A stretch of DNA of 64,000 nt from Brachionus koreanus (lineage: Eukaryota > Rotifera > Eurotatoria > Ploima > Brachionidae), in assembly GCA_016987375.1 (NCBI GenBank), contig PJRA01000453.1, positions 713,638 to 777,637 on the forward strand, read 5' to 3'. The notes under the pieces are model-generated. The model was given only the letters and a program-made list of their open reading frames with translations. It was not told the DNA's origin and searched no databases. Of the stretch, positions 13,992-25,639 are shown in pieces; the stretch's first letter is position 1; each line of letters starts with the position of its first letter. Made by a program: the position numbers and the translations under genes.

Positions 13992-16891
13992 TTATTGCTT
14001 TGTAGAGGCTTCCGGATCCCTTACCAATGACAATATTTTATCCAATTTTGGTATTTCGAATTCGGGTCCTTTTGGAGCTTCCTGGCCCTTTTTCTCTTTT
14101 GGCTTCTTTCTTAAATTTGGTGAAAGCTTCAAACTGATGATGTTTCCTCTGCAAAAAATTAAAGAAAAAGAAATTAAAAATTCTTAGAAAAAATTCCATA
14201 TTTTAAATTAAATAACCTATCATCCCCGACTATTATAATTGGGTATTTGGAATTAAAGGCAATGTGAGTCAATTTAGTCTTCTTTTTTTGAACTACCACT
14301 TGTTCACAAATAGGCTCATATTTGTTGATATTCAAATCGAAAACAAAAACTTTGCCATCTGCAGTTACCGCAGCAAACACTGTTGACGAATAAGGGGCCC
14401 ATGCGGCATCACCGACAGCACTTCCTAAGTCATATGTAAACAAAGGATCTCTGAAAAATATTATTTTTTTACAGTATTAAAAAAATTTAAAAAGTTTCAA
14501 TTTATACTTGCAAGTATGGTCCCAAATTTTGACTGTCCAATCAGCTGAACAAGTCAAGTAAATTTTTGGATGATACGAGTTCCAAGCCACTGAATAAACA
14601 GCCATATGATGTGCGTCAAATGTGTCCAAAAATTGATTAGTATACGACTTGGAACACTTGTGAACTTTTCCTTCTTCTGTGCACACCAAAAATATTTGAT
14701 CTTGTTGTTTGTTAAAATCGAAGCATGTTCCGCAACCCAAAGCTGCCACAATTGCACCTTCTGGGCCATCCAAGGTGTTTTCTAGACTCAAAGTCACTAC
14801 ATCAGTGAACAGCAATTCGCTCTTTTAATTTTTAAATTAGAAAATTTTAAAATTTTAATTTTCTTAATACTTTTGCCAATGTCCAACAAACAACTCTACC
14901 ATCTGATGATACAGAAAAAAAATTCATATTTCCATCAAGGTCGTCCTTTTGCCATTTTACTTGCCAAACAGGATCAGTATGCTTTCCATTTCTAGCACTA
15001 CTTGAATACTTAGCAATCTGGGTTGATTCAGCTGTGTTATAGACAGCCACTGAACCGTCATAAAATCCTGCGGCAATTAAATGCGGATAATCCGAGTGAA
15101 AATCTAAACTCATCACTCCGCTCTCAGTATAATAGATAAACTCAGGATATGAAGGATTTTTGAGCGAATACAACAAAATTAAACCTTTAGCTTGCTTTAA
15201 AAAATCATCTTAAATACAAAAAAAAAATAAATTTTGAAAAATAATTTTTTATATATTTTTTTTACATGATCCATAAGCGACCGCAAATAAATCAGTGTAT
15301 TTTTTGTTCCATGTTAGACTAGTGACGCTTAGTTTTTTGGCTTTGTCACAAGAAAACTTCCACAAAGGCAATAATGTGCCCTCTTGATCTCTGAAATCAT
15401 CAGCATCGTCCTCGTAGTATTTGAAATCCAAGGCTATTTCATCAAAAGTATTCTGATTGACCATTCTTTCAAGAATTTTGGCCGATTTGGCAACTTTGAG
15501 CATTTCGTCACCTTGATCCGATAGATTTGTTTTTTTTGCTTTTGGTTTCTCGGCTGCTTTGTGGCTTGGCTTTTTTTCTTTGGATTTTTGCTGACCAAAA
15601 TTTAGTAAAGCTTAATTGAAAAGACAATTAAAAAAAAATTTTACCTGTTGTTCATAGTCTTCAATATAGGCATCAAAAATTTCCCATTGAGTGGCATTTG
15701 ACGAAAAATTAGCCCTTGGTGGTGGCTCGGTCATTTCACCACGGTCACGTGATGGATTATTATAAGTCTGTGATGCTCTATCACTAAAATTAAACTGATT
15801 AGCAGGCTTTTTTTCTTTTCGACCGACTGCACGTTTATTTCCCTCTTCATCCTCTTCTTCAGCAGGCTTTACTGTTTCTGTTTCCACATTCACTGTCTCC
15901 GATTCTTCTTCAGCTTCATCTTCTCTTTTCATCATTTGCCTCTTTGCTTCTTCAGAGTCTATTGGAATCAAATTTCCATCCATTTGAAAGTGAATAGCCA
16001 ATTGCTCTACATGCGGAATTAGCTTGTACATCTTTTCTTTGTAATTAAATCGAACAATATTTTGTGGTGCATTTGGATTGTTAGCTTTCAAAATTCTAGT
16101 TATCTCTTCTTTAAGCTCCTTTTAAATTGACAAAAAAATATTAAAAAATTTATTTTAAAAAATATAGGTCTTATTACCGCTTCGCTTAAATTCAATTGAT
16201 CATCTGGTTTAAGCAATGCTCTATTCTAATAAAATCAAACAAAAAAATAATTTTCAAGTTAATTCAATTTAAAAAAAATTTTCTTAAAATCAACCTCCCA
16301 TGTGTTTTCTTCATCATCTTGTTCACCATCATCCTTAAAATATTGAACATAAAATTTTTCATTTATGGGCGTTTTTGTTTTCTTACTCGGACAGATGCAA
16401 TATTTCTAGGTACGACTGATCCAGGTTTGAGTCTGTTAATAGGACCACCAACAATGCTCTTAAAAAATTTGATTTTTGTTTTCAAATAGAATATTTTTTT
16501 TAAGAAGATTTTTATTTTTAGGGTAAAAGTTTTATCAAGCAACAAAAATACAATATATTTATACCACGTTCCAAGAAAGTTGGTAATTTAGATAGGAAAA
16601 GGAATTTAACTTACTGATGATCTACGAGCCGAATTCGGCGACAAATTCTACAATAAATATAATGGGGATTTTTTAATAAAAATATCAAAAAAATTTTTTT
16701 ATTCTAATTCATTCTCTCTAAACATAAACCCTACACTTAAAAACATTCAAAAACACAAACCTTAGGAGTTTTATTTTTATTCTCGATTATCTTCTGAATG
16801 AGAAGAATAATATTTGATTCGATTAATTAAAATTTAAAGATTTTACCTTCTTTCCAGCTCTGTCCGATTTTGCGAGATTGCTAAATGGCAT
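13992..16891 (-). CDS. DNAI1: Dynein axonemal intermediate chain 1 (outer dynein arm)
   Basis: WD-repeat intermediate chain of the ciliary outer dynein arm. Twelve exons rebuilt in frame: 16847-16891, 16761-16793, 16615-16647, 16387-16458, 16295-16333, 16178-16225, 15645-16118, 15266-15590, 14871-15208, 14508-14821, 14217-14450, 13992-14148. Total 703 residues, against about 699 in human. Diagnostic segments are [20 protein letters not shown] and [15 protein letters not shown] before the WD domain, [19 protein letters not shown], the WD repeat ending TVKIWDH, and the C-terminal [20 protein letters not shown] followed by KEKKGQE. The N-terminal half is acidic and lysine-rich, as in the family. 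Donors at exons 2, 5 and 11 (GTTTGT, GTTGAT, GTTATT) depart from GTAAGT but preserve frame. The first six exons are tiny (33-72 bp) and least certain. NME8, another outer-arm component, lies 17 kb away on the same strand. Confidence 0.93.
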
Positions 16892-17744
16892 TTTGTCTTA
16901 GCTATCTATTAAACCTTTAAAATTTATTTAGCTATTAATTAGATTATCGAAATAGAAAAAGAAAAAGCTAGAGACAATCAAATCAAATCCCAGAACATGA
17001 TTTAGAAATATAAGAATTTTTAATTGTACCTTTGATAGCAACCAAAGTTTTAAGTTAATTTAAAAAAAAATTAAAGTAAAAAAATATTTCCATAGAAACC
17101 ATGAGATTATTTAAATAATGCTAATTTAGCTGTTAAAGAGCCTCACTAAAGAACAATATTTGTAAAAAAATGTTATTAATTTTTGAAATCAAAATTAAAA
17201 ATTTTTATTTTTTTTTTAAATAAATTTTTAGAAAAGTTGGGTATTTTTTTTTATTATTTGACAAAAAATTATATACAATAATTTAATTTCAATGTGAATT
17301 TTTACATATACTGTTTTTTTTTTCAATAAAAATTAAAAAAGCTTTCAATTTTCATTTATTTTTTATGAAACTATTGATCAAAATATATAGTTTAATAATT
17401 GATTTTTTAGCATCAAAAATTTCCAATGTAAAATGCAGAATTTTCATCGAATATTATCCCTTTTTTTTTAAATTTTGAAAAGATTGCTTCATTTTTACTA
17501 AATCTTATCTGATTATCTTGCTTGGCATAAAAAATCCGATTTTTCAAAAGGTTCTTGCAATTTTTCCTCTATGATTTACCAATTTGAAGATTCAAAGCAT
17601 TTTATTTAAAAAGTTAACTAAACAATATGTTAGTTTTTAATATGATAGAAAAATGAATCCGAAAAATTATACTAAATCTCAAATATTTCAATTATTTTTA
17701 TTTTTAACTAAATAATTAAAAACCTATATCAATGCATTAAGAAA
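16892..17744. other. Upstream region of DNAI1, A/T-rich
   Basis: Contains the DNAI1 5' flank (minus strand) and homopolymer-rich sequence. No other gene or motif was recognised. Confidence 0.45.
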
Positions 17745-17935
17745 AAAAGATGATGGTACAATGTCTTGGACGTGCACTTGGAATTAAAGAATAAAAGATA
17801 CCAAAAAAAGCCTTTCAATGGATACCCGAAGGGCGACGTAAGGCAGGAAGACCAGCAGTAACACGGAGGTCAACAATCACGAAAGGGCTCATCGAAAAAG
17901 GAATGAAATCAAAAGTAATGACCCTATGCTCCACA
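17745..17935 (+). mobile_element. Non-LTR retrotransposon fragment (C-terminal end of reverse-transcriptase ORF)
   Basis: Reads in the plus direction as a short remnant carrying KAFQWIPEGRRKAGRPAVTR, which corresponds to the W-x-PEGKR-x-RGRP-x-TWRR signature near the C-terminus of many LINE endonuclease/reverse-transcriptase proteins. The matching upstream segment is already scrambled. The patch stands out as G+C-rich against its A/T-rich flanks. It is a dead fragment of under 200 bp. The family signature is established knowledge; clade assignment is not possible from this piece. Confidence 0.7.
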
Positions 17936-19660
17936 CGATGTGAATAAAGAAAAAAAAATTTATTATATAGTTTTGAGATAATTGTATTTTTCTGTGTTCA
18001 AAATATTAAATTTTTGCAGATAGACGTCACTTTGGAAGCTTAAAAGACATTAATCTTTCAATAAGCTTGGTTTGTAGTTCCAAGCTTGTTTAAATAAAAG
18101 CCATATTTGCAGTTTGGATGAGTGATGCTGTTAATGATGAACGTCCCACAAGCTTCTTAGAAAAAAAGACATAACTCTGCCGTTGCCGCCTTTCAGTCCA
18201 AAAAAAGGAGGATGGCTTATTTTCTAATCCAGTAATTTAAGAATATTCTAGCATAAAAATCTATTATTTTCTTGCCTCTTTGTACTAAGAATTAATTTTT
18301 CCAATTCTTTTATTTAGATATCGTTTTTTTGTCAAAGTTGAAAAACTTATTCTAAATGATATTTCTTTATATTACCAATATTTGAATTGGGTTAACAATT
18401 TTGGACAAAAGATGTAAATACCCTATTTGTTATTACAAAATTTTCTAAAGCAAAATTTTTTCCAAGGATATTAATCAATAAAGTTGAATAGATAAGTAAG
18501 AATACATTGATTATCTAAATAATTTCATTTTTACAGTTTATTTGAATTGAATAAAAAAGGCTTATTTCATTTTTTTTTTGAAAAAATATGCAATTTCCGG
18601 TTGCATTACGCATTTATTTTTTTTAATTAAAAAAATCTTCAACAATCATTCTTCAGAATTTTTTGAATAGATTCTTCTTAGTCAATTTAGAAGCTTTTTT
18701 TTAAATCAGTACAGTAAATAGTTAGACATAAAAATATGAAGAATGAAGTAGTTATTTTAGAATAGTTTAATATCTACTTTGATTACTTTCATTGATTATT
18801 TTTATTTAATTTTTGAATAAAAGTACTCAATTTTCCCGAGACGATTCTCGAAGATAAAATATTAAAATAAAAAATTAATTGTTGAATTTATTAAGTGCAA
18901 TAATTAATCAAAAGAAAATAAAAAATTTAATGAAAAACTTACGTCAAGTAGGACAATTTATAAAGACAGAATTGAGATGGAAATATTTAACTCTTAAAAA
19001 ATAAGATTTAGTGTCAATAAAATATTTTAGAATATTCAAATCGTAAAAATCAAACGAATTCATTTTACAATTCTTAACTCTCATTTAGCAGTTGTTTTAA
19101 TTAATATTTTAAATTTTCATCCTTTCAGTTGGAATTAAAACACAACTAGTTTTTATTTTACGTGAATTCATTTTGGTAAAATTATCCAAAATTTATTCTA
19201 CAAAACTAATTTGAAAAATAAGCAACTTTTAAAAGATTTAATGCATCTTGATCTGACATGCAGTGATCATTTGTTTGAGCAAATGAAATCCAGATTACTG
19301 ATTTGTTTTGATCTGACAGCAAACATACATCAAATTAAAATCAATTTTCTTGTTTCATAATTTTCAGTTCTTTTGGCCATTTATTCAGTATGATATTGAT
19401 TAAAAATTTATAAGATATTAATTGACGTAATCATTCATCATGTGAATCGGTTCTATAGCACAATTTTTTTCCCCAGTGAATACTTAATTATTCAATCTTT
19501 TTTTTTTTGATATTACCATAAAATTAATTTTTTTAGAAAATCGAATTAAGAAAATAATTTTTTTGTTCATTCAATATTTGTTGTGAATAAAAATAGAGTT
19601 TTTTTTTTGAGTGTAGAAAATTTTTTCAATGATTTTAAAAAACTAGTTAAAATACAAAAA
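17936..19660. other. Intergenic region upstream of the 7TM receptor
   Basis: A/T-rich. A somewhat G+C-richer stretch at about 18015-18220 directly follows the LINE remnant and could be its old 3' end or another repeat; no reading frame or motif was recognisable. The final few hundred bases are the probable promoter and 5' UTR of the receptor gene. Confidence 0.4.
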
Positions 19661-20668
19661 ATGAAGCATTTGTGGATAAGCTATGGATTGGACAGTGATT
19701 TGGACACTTTTCTGGAAACAGTGGACTCTTACTGGATACTTGATATTTTATATATATATTTATTCACACCGACCACAATAGCCGGTTTTCTCTTGAACAT
19801 TTTGAGTCTTAAAATTCTGCAAAACAAAAAGTTTACAGCTTCATTGCACAATTATTTTAAAGTGTACACATTAAACAGTGCTCTGATCAATTTATTGTCC
19901 ATTAGTAGTTTTTTTTTCATGGCCAAACGAGTTTTCTTATTCACAAACAACAATTTATCATCTAATTTTCAATGCTATGTCTACATACCACTAATGGCTA
20001 ACTTTTTATTTGTAAGCTCAATTCTAGATTTAATTATTGCTTTCGAGCAAATAACACTATTTAAAAAAAAATTGAAAATTTCTAAAATTCATGCCTACTG
20101 GTTGTCGATCATAATGATTACAGTGGTTTTTGTGTTTCACCTACCATATGCTGCATTGTACAAGAAGTCTAAAGCCAAAATATATTTCAATAATCGAACT
20201 CATATTGTAAATTACATCGACAAGAGCGAATTTTCTTCAAGTGTTTTGGGAATTGTGTATTTGACACTGGAATATATGGTCAGAGATGTTGTCAGCATGT
20301 TTTTCCTAATAATCATAAACACATTTTCAATATTTTTTATGAAAAAACATTTTAGTCGAAAGCTTAGCCGATATGGCAATAGTGTTTTGAGGCGAAACTC
20401 GATATACTACGTTAGCTTTAAGCGAAAATTGAATCGTAGTGATCGAAGATTGACCCAGATGATTGTTTTCAAGTGCTTCTTGTCCATAATTGAGCACATA
20501 TTACTCCTGCTTCTTTGGTATTCCTACTATAGAAAACCAGATTTTGTCGCCAATATGATCAAGTTTGTGTCAAACTATTTTATTATTCTAAAGCATTCGG
20601 CAAATTTTCTTACTTTTTATTTATTTGACGCCAATTTCAAAAAATTATCAACAAATATTTGCTCTTGA
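19661..20668 (+). CDS. Divergent rhodopsin-like (class A) seven-transmembrane receptor
   Basis: Single-exon 335-residue protein starting at the first ATG of the open frame (19661); the frame stays open a little upstream but has no ATG there. Seven hydrophobic segments can be placed, with TM1 around LFTPTTIAGFLLNILSLKIL (containing the TM1 GxxxN-type pattern) and a Cys at the start of TM3. The DRY position is replaced by FEQI. A basic third intracellular loop contains NRSDRRLTQMIVFKCF, and TM7 contains LKHSANFLTFYLFDANF in place of NPxxY. An N-glycosylation site (NRTH) lies in the second extracellular loop. This resembles large, poorly characterised receptor families of small spiralians. Ligand unknown, probably peptide or chemosensory by analogy only. 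Additional upstream exons cannot be excluded. Confidence 0.8.
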   Translation: MKHLWISYGLDSDLDTFLETVDSYWILDILYIYLFTPTTIAGFLLNILSLKILQNKKFTASLHNYFKVYTLNSALINLLSISSFFFMAKRVFLFTNNNLSSNFQCYVYIPLMANFLFVSSILDLIIAFEQITLFKKKLKISKIHAYWLSIIMITVVFVFHLPYAALYKKSKAKIYFNNRTHIVNYIDKSEFSSSVLGIVYLTLEYMVRDVVSMFFLIIINTFSIFFMKKHFSRKLSRYGNSVLRRNSIYYVSFKRKLNRSDRRLTQMIVFKCFLSIIEHILLLLLWYSYYRKPDFVANMIKFVSNYFIILKHSANFLTFYLFDANFKKLSTNICS

Positions 20669-20819
20669 CTGGTTGAAATTTAGGGCTTATTTTTTTAATA
20701 AAATATTTTATCAAGCTTCAACTAATTTTTAATATCGAATAAACAAAAATATTTTATTTCAGAGTTAACTAAAATTCAAAAATAAATTTCATTCTATTAA
20801 ATCAAAAGAAAATAAATTT

Positions 20820-20825
20820 AAAAAA
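20820..20825 (-). terminator. RNA polymerase III terminator of tRNA-Glu
   Basis: On the minus strand a run of six T lies within ten bases of the tRNA 3' end, the usual pol III stop signal. Confidence 0.7.
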
Positions 20826-20828
20826 TTT

Positions 20829-20900
20829 TTCCCACACCGGGAATTGAACCCGGGCCGCCTGCGTGAAAGGCAGGAATCCTAACCACTAGACCATATGGGA
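20829..20900 (-). tRNA. trnE-UUC: tRNA-Glu (anticodon TTC)
   Basis: On the minus strand a 72-nt intronless cloverleaf begins TCCCATATGGTCTAGTGG and ends with GTGTGGGA plus discriminator A. The acceptor arms pair. The A box (TGGTCTAGTGG) and B box (GGTTCAATTCC) are present. The anticodon stem CCTGC/GCAGG closes a CTTTCAC loop with anticodon TTC at 20865-20867. It is very close to metazoan nuclear tRNA-Glu. No CCA is encoded, as expected for a nuclear gene. It sits 160 bp downstream of the 7TM receptor on the opposite strand. Confidence 0.97.
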
Positions 20901-22000
20901 ATCTTAAAGAATAATTCTTTTTAATCAAACGATATACCAAAAAAGAATGCTGACTAGAAATCTTAATAGACATTGCTTTGAATTCGGGTCGTAAATATTT
21001 ATTTTTTTTTTATGAAGAGTGCTTTTAGTATTTAATTATTAAAATGAATTTGAAAAGATTAGTTGGGATTTGATTAAATTTCTAAGTCGAATCAAGTTCT
21101 TGTTGATATTGTTTTTAGAATTAATAATTAATTTAGATTCAATAAGTATTTTTTTACAAAGATTAAAGAGTCTATCGTAAAGAAAAAATTTTGTCAAAGC
21201 TTTCAAAATTGAAAAATAAAAATAAAGTATGCATATAAAGAGAAAAATAGAAATTTCACTTAGTCAAGTTTTTTTTTCCCTATCGACTAATCTATCTGAG
21301 TAGGTAAATTGTATTAAAAAATATCTAAATTGATCCATTTTTTTTATTAATTTAAAAAAAGTCGGAAATATTCTGAAAAAAAGTTTCTTTGCCTATTTTT
21401 CACTCTTTAATTTTAGTTTGAAATCATCAAATTTTTTTTTAATATATTTTTCTTTTTTATTTCCAAAAAAAAAGATCATAAATTTTTCTTTCTTCAATTA
21501 ATTTTTAAGCGAAAACTTCTTCAAGTGAATGAGCAAAAAAAAGCTTTTTCTCTTAGAAATGTATTAGATTAAAGTAAAAAAGTTTGGTCAACGCATAGCA
21601 CTATTTTATTTAAAAATAAGTTAGACACAACTTTGGTCAGTTGAGACTTAGTTTTGAAACAATTTTTAATATAGACGCAAAACTATTTCTATTGTCTGTC
21701 AAAATGATTTTAAAATAGAGAAATATTCTAAAAATTTATTAGGATATCGGCCAGATTATTGAATTCCAGAGCTGGATTGTGTTATCGAAAATTATGTAAC
21801 ACTAAATTACATAATACTGATTCATTTGATTCTATTTATCATGTTATATTATTACTTTATCAGTTTATTTTAAAACATCATGTTTAAAAAAAATTCCTAA
21901 GTGTTATTTAATTAATTCCAGTTAAAATGTGTACTCGAATGCACTTAGTGATGGTTCTTAGAGCATTTAAAAACAAATAACAAACAACGAGCATTAAGTT
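20901..22000. other. Intergenic, nothing recognised
   Basis: A/T-rich sequence with no supported gene or repeat unit. Confidence 0.4.
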
Positions 22001-22156
22001 GTTTATTTTTGTTAAACCTTAACGATACAATGCTAAAATGTCGGACAATACACGTATCATATTTCCTATCTTTAAGTGTTTATTATTTTTCTACTATTAA
22101 ACAAACTAGTCATAGATTAAATTGTCCGATACTTAAGGTTCGATAAACAAATAAAG
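22001..22156. repeat. Imperfect inverted-repeat (fold-back) element
   Basis: The left arm (22001-22049) reads TTTATTTTTGTTAAACCTTA and ends TGTCGGACAAT. The right arm (22121-22156) is its imperfect reverse complement, starting ATTGTCCGATACTTAAGGTT and ending with AACAAATAAAG. The arms match over about 36 positions, with a 10-bp insertion in the left arm, and enclose about 70 bp. The structure would fold into a long hairpin. It could be a MITE or a structured RNA or DNA element. No target duplication is obvious. Confidence 0.5.
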
Positions 22157-25100
22157 ATTAAATGATAAATTTTGATAAAAATTTTCTAACTTTAGCCTAT
22201 TTTTTTTATTTGATTGTCATAATTGTATCATGCTTTTAAACTTTTAACATTTTTGTATAAATTATGTAGCTTTTCTAAGAGAACACTTTAATTTATACTA
22301 AATTTCTCGCGTATTTATTTGGCCTTTCTTTAAATAAATTCCAAAATTTAATAACAATTTCAATTAAATTAAATTTAAAATAAATAAAATAAAATAAAAT
22401 ACGTAGTTATGTTTTTTTTTTAACCCAGATAAGTAATTAAATTAATTTAGATTAATGCGTTAGTTTTATTTTAGTGTTTAATTTTAAACGAAAAAAGAAA
22501 AAATTATATCATGTGATTTAATAATTGGGAATCTAATCGCACCCCGAGTGATACAAACATGATCATGTTTTATCTATTATATAAATAAATTCTTTTTTTT
22601 TTCAATAATTTTAATTTATTCAATTTAAATTTCAAAATAATTAGTTCTAATTATAGTTTATATTGTTAAGATTTAAAGATTGGCAAAACACTTTGAGAAA
22701 AAATTCATTTGACATTTGAGAAATAGATCTCAATTTAAAAGAGATGATCTATATGGCTTGGGGAAAAAATCGACCATTAAATACGTGCCTATGCTATGTT
22801 CATTTTAACTAATTCCTAGACCGTAAACAAATCCATTTTTTTCTTAATAACAAAAACCTGATCTGAAGTCAATTAGCGAACAATTGTCAGCTTTATGCAG
22901 CACAAAACAAACACATATTGAATCAATTAGATTAGATAACCGAATATAGTGGGCTCAAATGGTTTCAAACAACTGATCTAGGGCCATCTATTATATAAGT
23001 TAGGATTTTCATTTATTTTCTTGGACACATACACACGTTGTTTAGGTCACCCTTTTTAAAATTATCCTTATTTTTTATGCTAATTATTAATTCTAATTTT
23101 TTGGCCTTTAATGGAAAAAAAACAAGAAAAGAAAACGGTAAATAAACAAGATAGATTTATTAATAAATTATATATAAATAATAAAAAATAAAAATTGATT
23201 TAAATTTATTAAGAAGTGTAAAAACAAAAGGTCAGTTGATTTAATGGACACTACAGTCCCATTATAAAGCCTAAGCAATGAATAATAATGAATCTTCTGC
23301 ATTACAAGCAAATAATTATGCGCACGTAGTGCAAATTTTTTTTCTAGTTCGTTGAAGACGATTTAGGCGCTCACAAAATATTCAGTTATTTCTGAGTCCA
23401 TATTAGAATATTTGGCCTGACCTGTATAATTTCTACCTTGGTTTTCTGTTAATCTAATACTCATTGCTTTCAACTTAGGCGTTTTATTTAGATCGGATTT
23501 CAAGCAATATAGCGAAACTAAATCGAAAATAAAATACCATAGAGAATTAATCATATGATTATTATTATTATTATTAAAGAATAAAGAGTTAATTATAATT
23601 TTTGTTTTTTTTTTTTAGCCTAGAGAAACTAAACAAAATCTATTAAGAGTTTTTTTTTTGCAAAAAATTATATAAAGTGTTATGGTTTACAGCTGAAAAG
23701 TTGAGAGCCATTTAAATGGGTTTATTAGACAACAAGTAGCGCTTTTCCTAATGCGATTATGAATCGCCCCAAAATAAATTCTGAGTCGTTTAGTCAAGAT
23801 TTTTGCTAATACAAACATAATAATTATGTTTTCTAAAATTAGCCAATTTATCCATTAAGAAAATATTTGTCCAAAAAAACAGAATGCTTAGATAAATAGA
23901 AGCCTATTTGTGGGAGTGGATATTTTTCCATAGACTGAACCCATAGATCCGGAAACCAAAAATTTTCATTCACATTTCATGCTTAATTATGAGCGATGAC
24001 TTAAAATTTGACTTTTTACTGGAAAATGAACTTTAAGACTGTGCAAAGAAAGCATGTTAAGTAATGTTATATAATTTTTATATTAAGAACTAATACTTTT
24101 TTTAAAGTGATATTTACATCTTAAATATCTTGACTATTTTGGTAAAATTATAAGAGAATAACATTCGAGTTTTAGTTTTTCTATTTTAAAATGTCTAAGT
24201 AGACTTTTGCTTTCTTTCAAGAGTTCGACCATCAATAGTCTTTTTAATATCAATTTATATTTATAGATAAGATAAAAATTAAAAAAATTTTAAAAGATTT
24301 TTTCTTCTAACACACACAATAAAACAAAAAACATTGTTTCTTTCAAGTTTTGCCTGGATTTTTTTGACCATAGGGCATGGCTTTCGTCACAAATGTCAGA
24401 TTTGAATAGAAAATATTTTTTTTAATAAAAAATTAGAATATGGAAAAAATTGTTATAATACGATTCAATTAAAAGTTTTTTTTTTGTTTTTTTTTTAACT
24501 AAAATAAAAAAATAAATCGAATATTTTATTTTGGAATGAAAATGTTTAAGAAATAACTAATACAAAGTGCGAGATAGATAGAAATCTTTCTTTTTTAAAT
24601 TGAGGCCGATTGAAGCGTGTGCTCAATTAAATATTATTATCTAATATTAAGCAATAGCAATATAGAGAGCTAAGTAAAAGCGATAATTGTTGTTCCTAAA
24701 TTTAAAAATAAGGGCCTAGTTCTAGTCAACTAATCGCTCGCTATCTAAACAACGATCCTCGAGACTTATCAAAAAATTCTTCGAAAAAAATTTTCATAAT
24801 TTTGCATTCAACTAAGCATCTAAGATGGTATTAAAGTTTGTTTAAAATAAAAAAAAAAAACTAGTCATAATTTTTGCTCGTCAATAATCATTCGACTTGG
24901 AAACTATTTTTAAAAATAATTTTTCAACACATAATTTAGATTAAAGCTTATATTTTGTTCGCACAAGTGTCAATTTTAGTAATAGCTAGATGATTTTGAC
25001 ATATCCGGACAAGCAGCTGATTAATTTGTTATCTATCTAATATGCCATCTAATCGCATGTTAGATCGAGTTGTTTTACGCAATTTTAGTATTTTATCTAG

Positions 25101-25639
25101 CTGTCGGATCGATAGAACTAAGATAACCAGTCATTAATAGCCAATAGACAGTAAGTACTGAGATTTTTTTTCAGCATGTTGCGGCCGATGTGCTTTTTTT
25201 TCTTAATGTATGGGATTTCTCGCACGTGCTTCATCGTCTAAACCAACTTTATATAAATTCCATTTATTTTCAAGATTTTCAAAATATCATTTCAAAACAT
25301 TTCAAAAAAAACCACTTTGCCCATCCCAACCAAACAATGCTAATTACAAACGAACAACGCCACATTGCAAATCAACTGTAATTATCTGTTTATTTTTAGA
25401 CTTAAACAAAAAAAAAAATTTTTTTTTTTCATTAAGTAGAATAAATTTTTAAGTTAAAAATATTATCAAAATTTTATTTAATAATTTTTAATTGAAAAAA
25501 ATTTAAACAAAAATACACACTCACACACACACACACACACACATTCGGTTTAATTATCCGAATTATTATTAAACGCTCATAAACAGCTATGTTTTAATAT
25601 TTTTTTGTTTTGTTTTTATTGTGCTATTTAAGAAACAAA
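22157..25639. other. Intergenic region upstream of TBC1D25
   Basis: Mostly A/T-rich. Simple repeats include an ATT run at about 23557-23576 and a (CA)n tract at about 25522-25543. A minus-strand open segment at 23363-23480 (reading ...YSNMDSEITEYFVSA) has slightly coding-like composition but no recognised partner exon. The patch at about 25160-25380 is G+C-richer and probably belongs to the TBC1D25 5' UTR or promoter. No gene is called. Confidence 0.4.

Noticed and set aside
23363..23554. 63-codon minus-strand frame as a terminal exon
   Set aside because: Slightly coding-like C-terminal part, but no partner exons or known domain; left as a note only.
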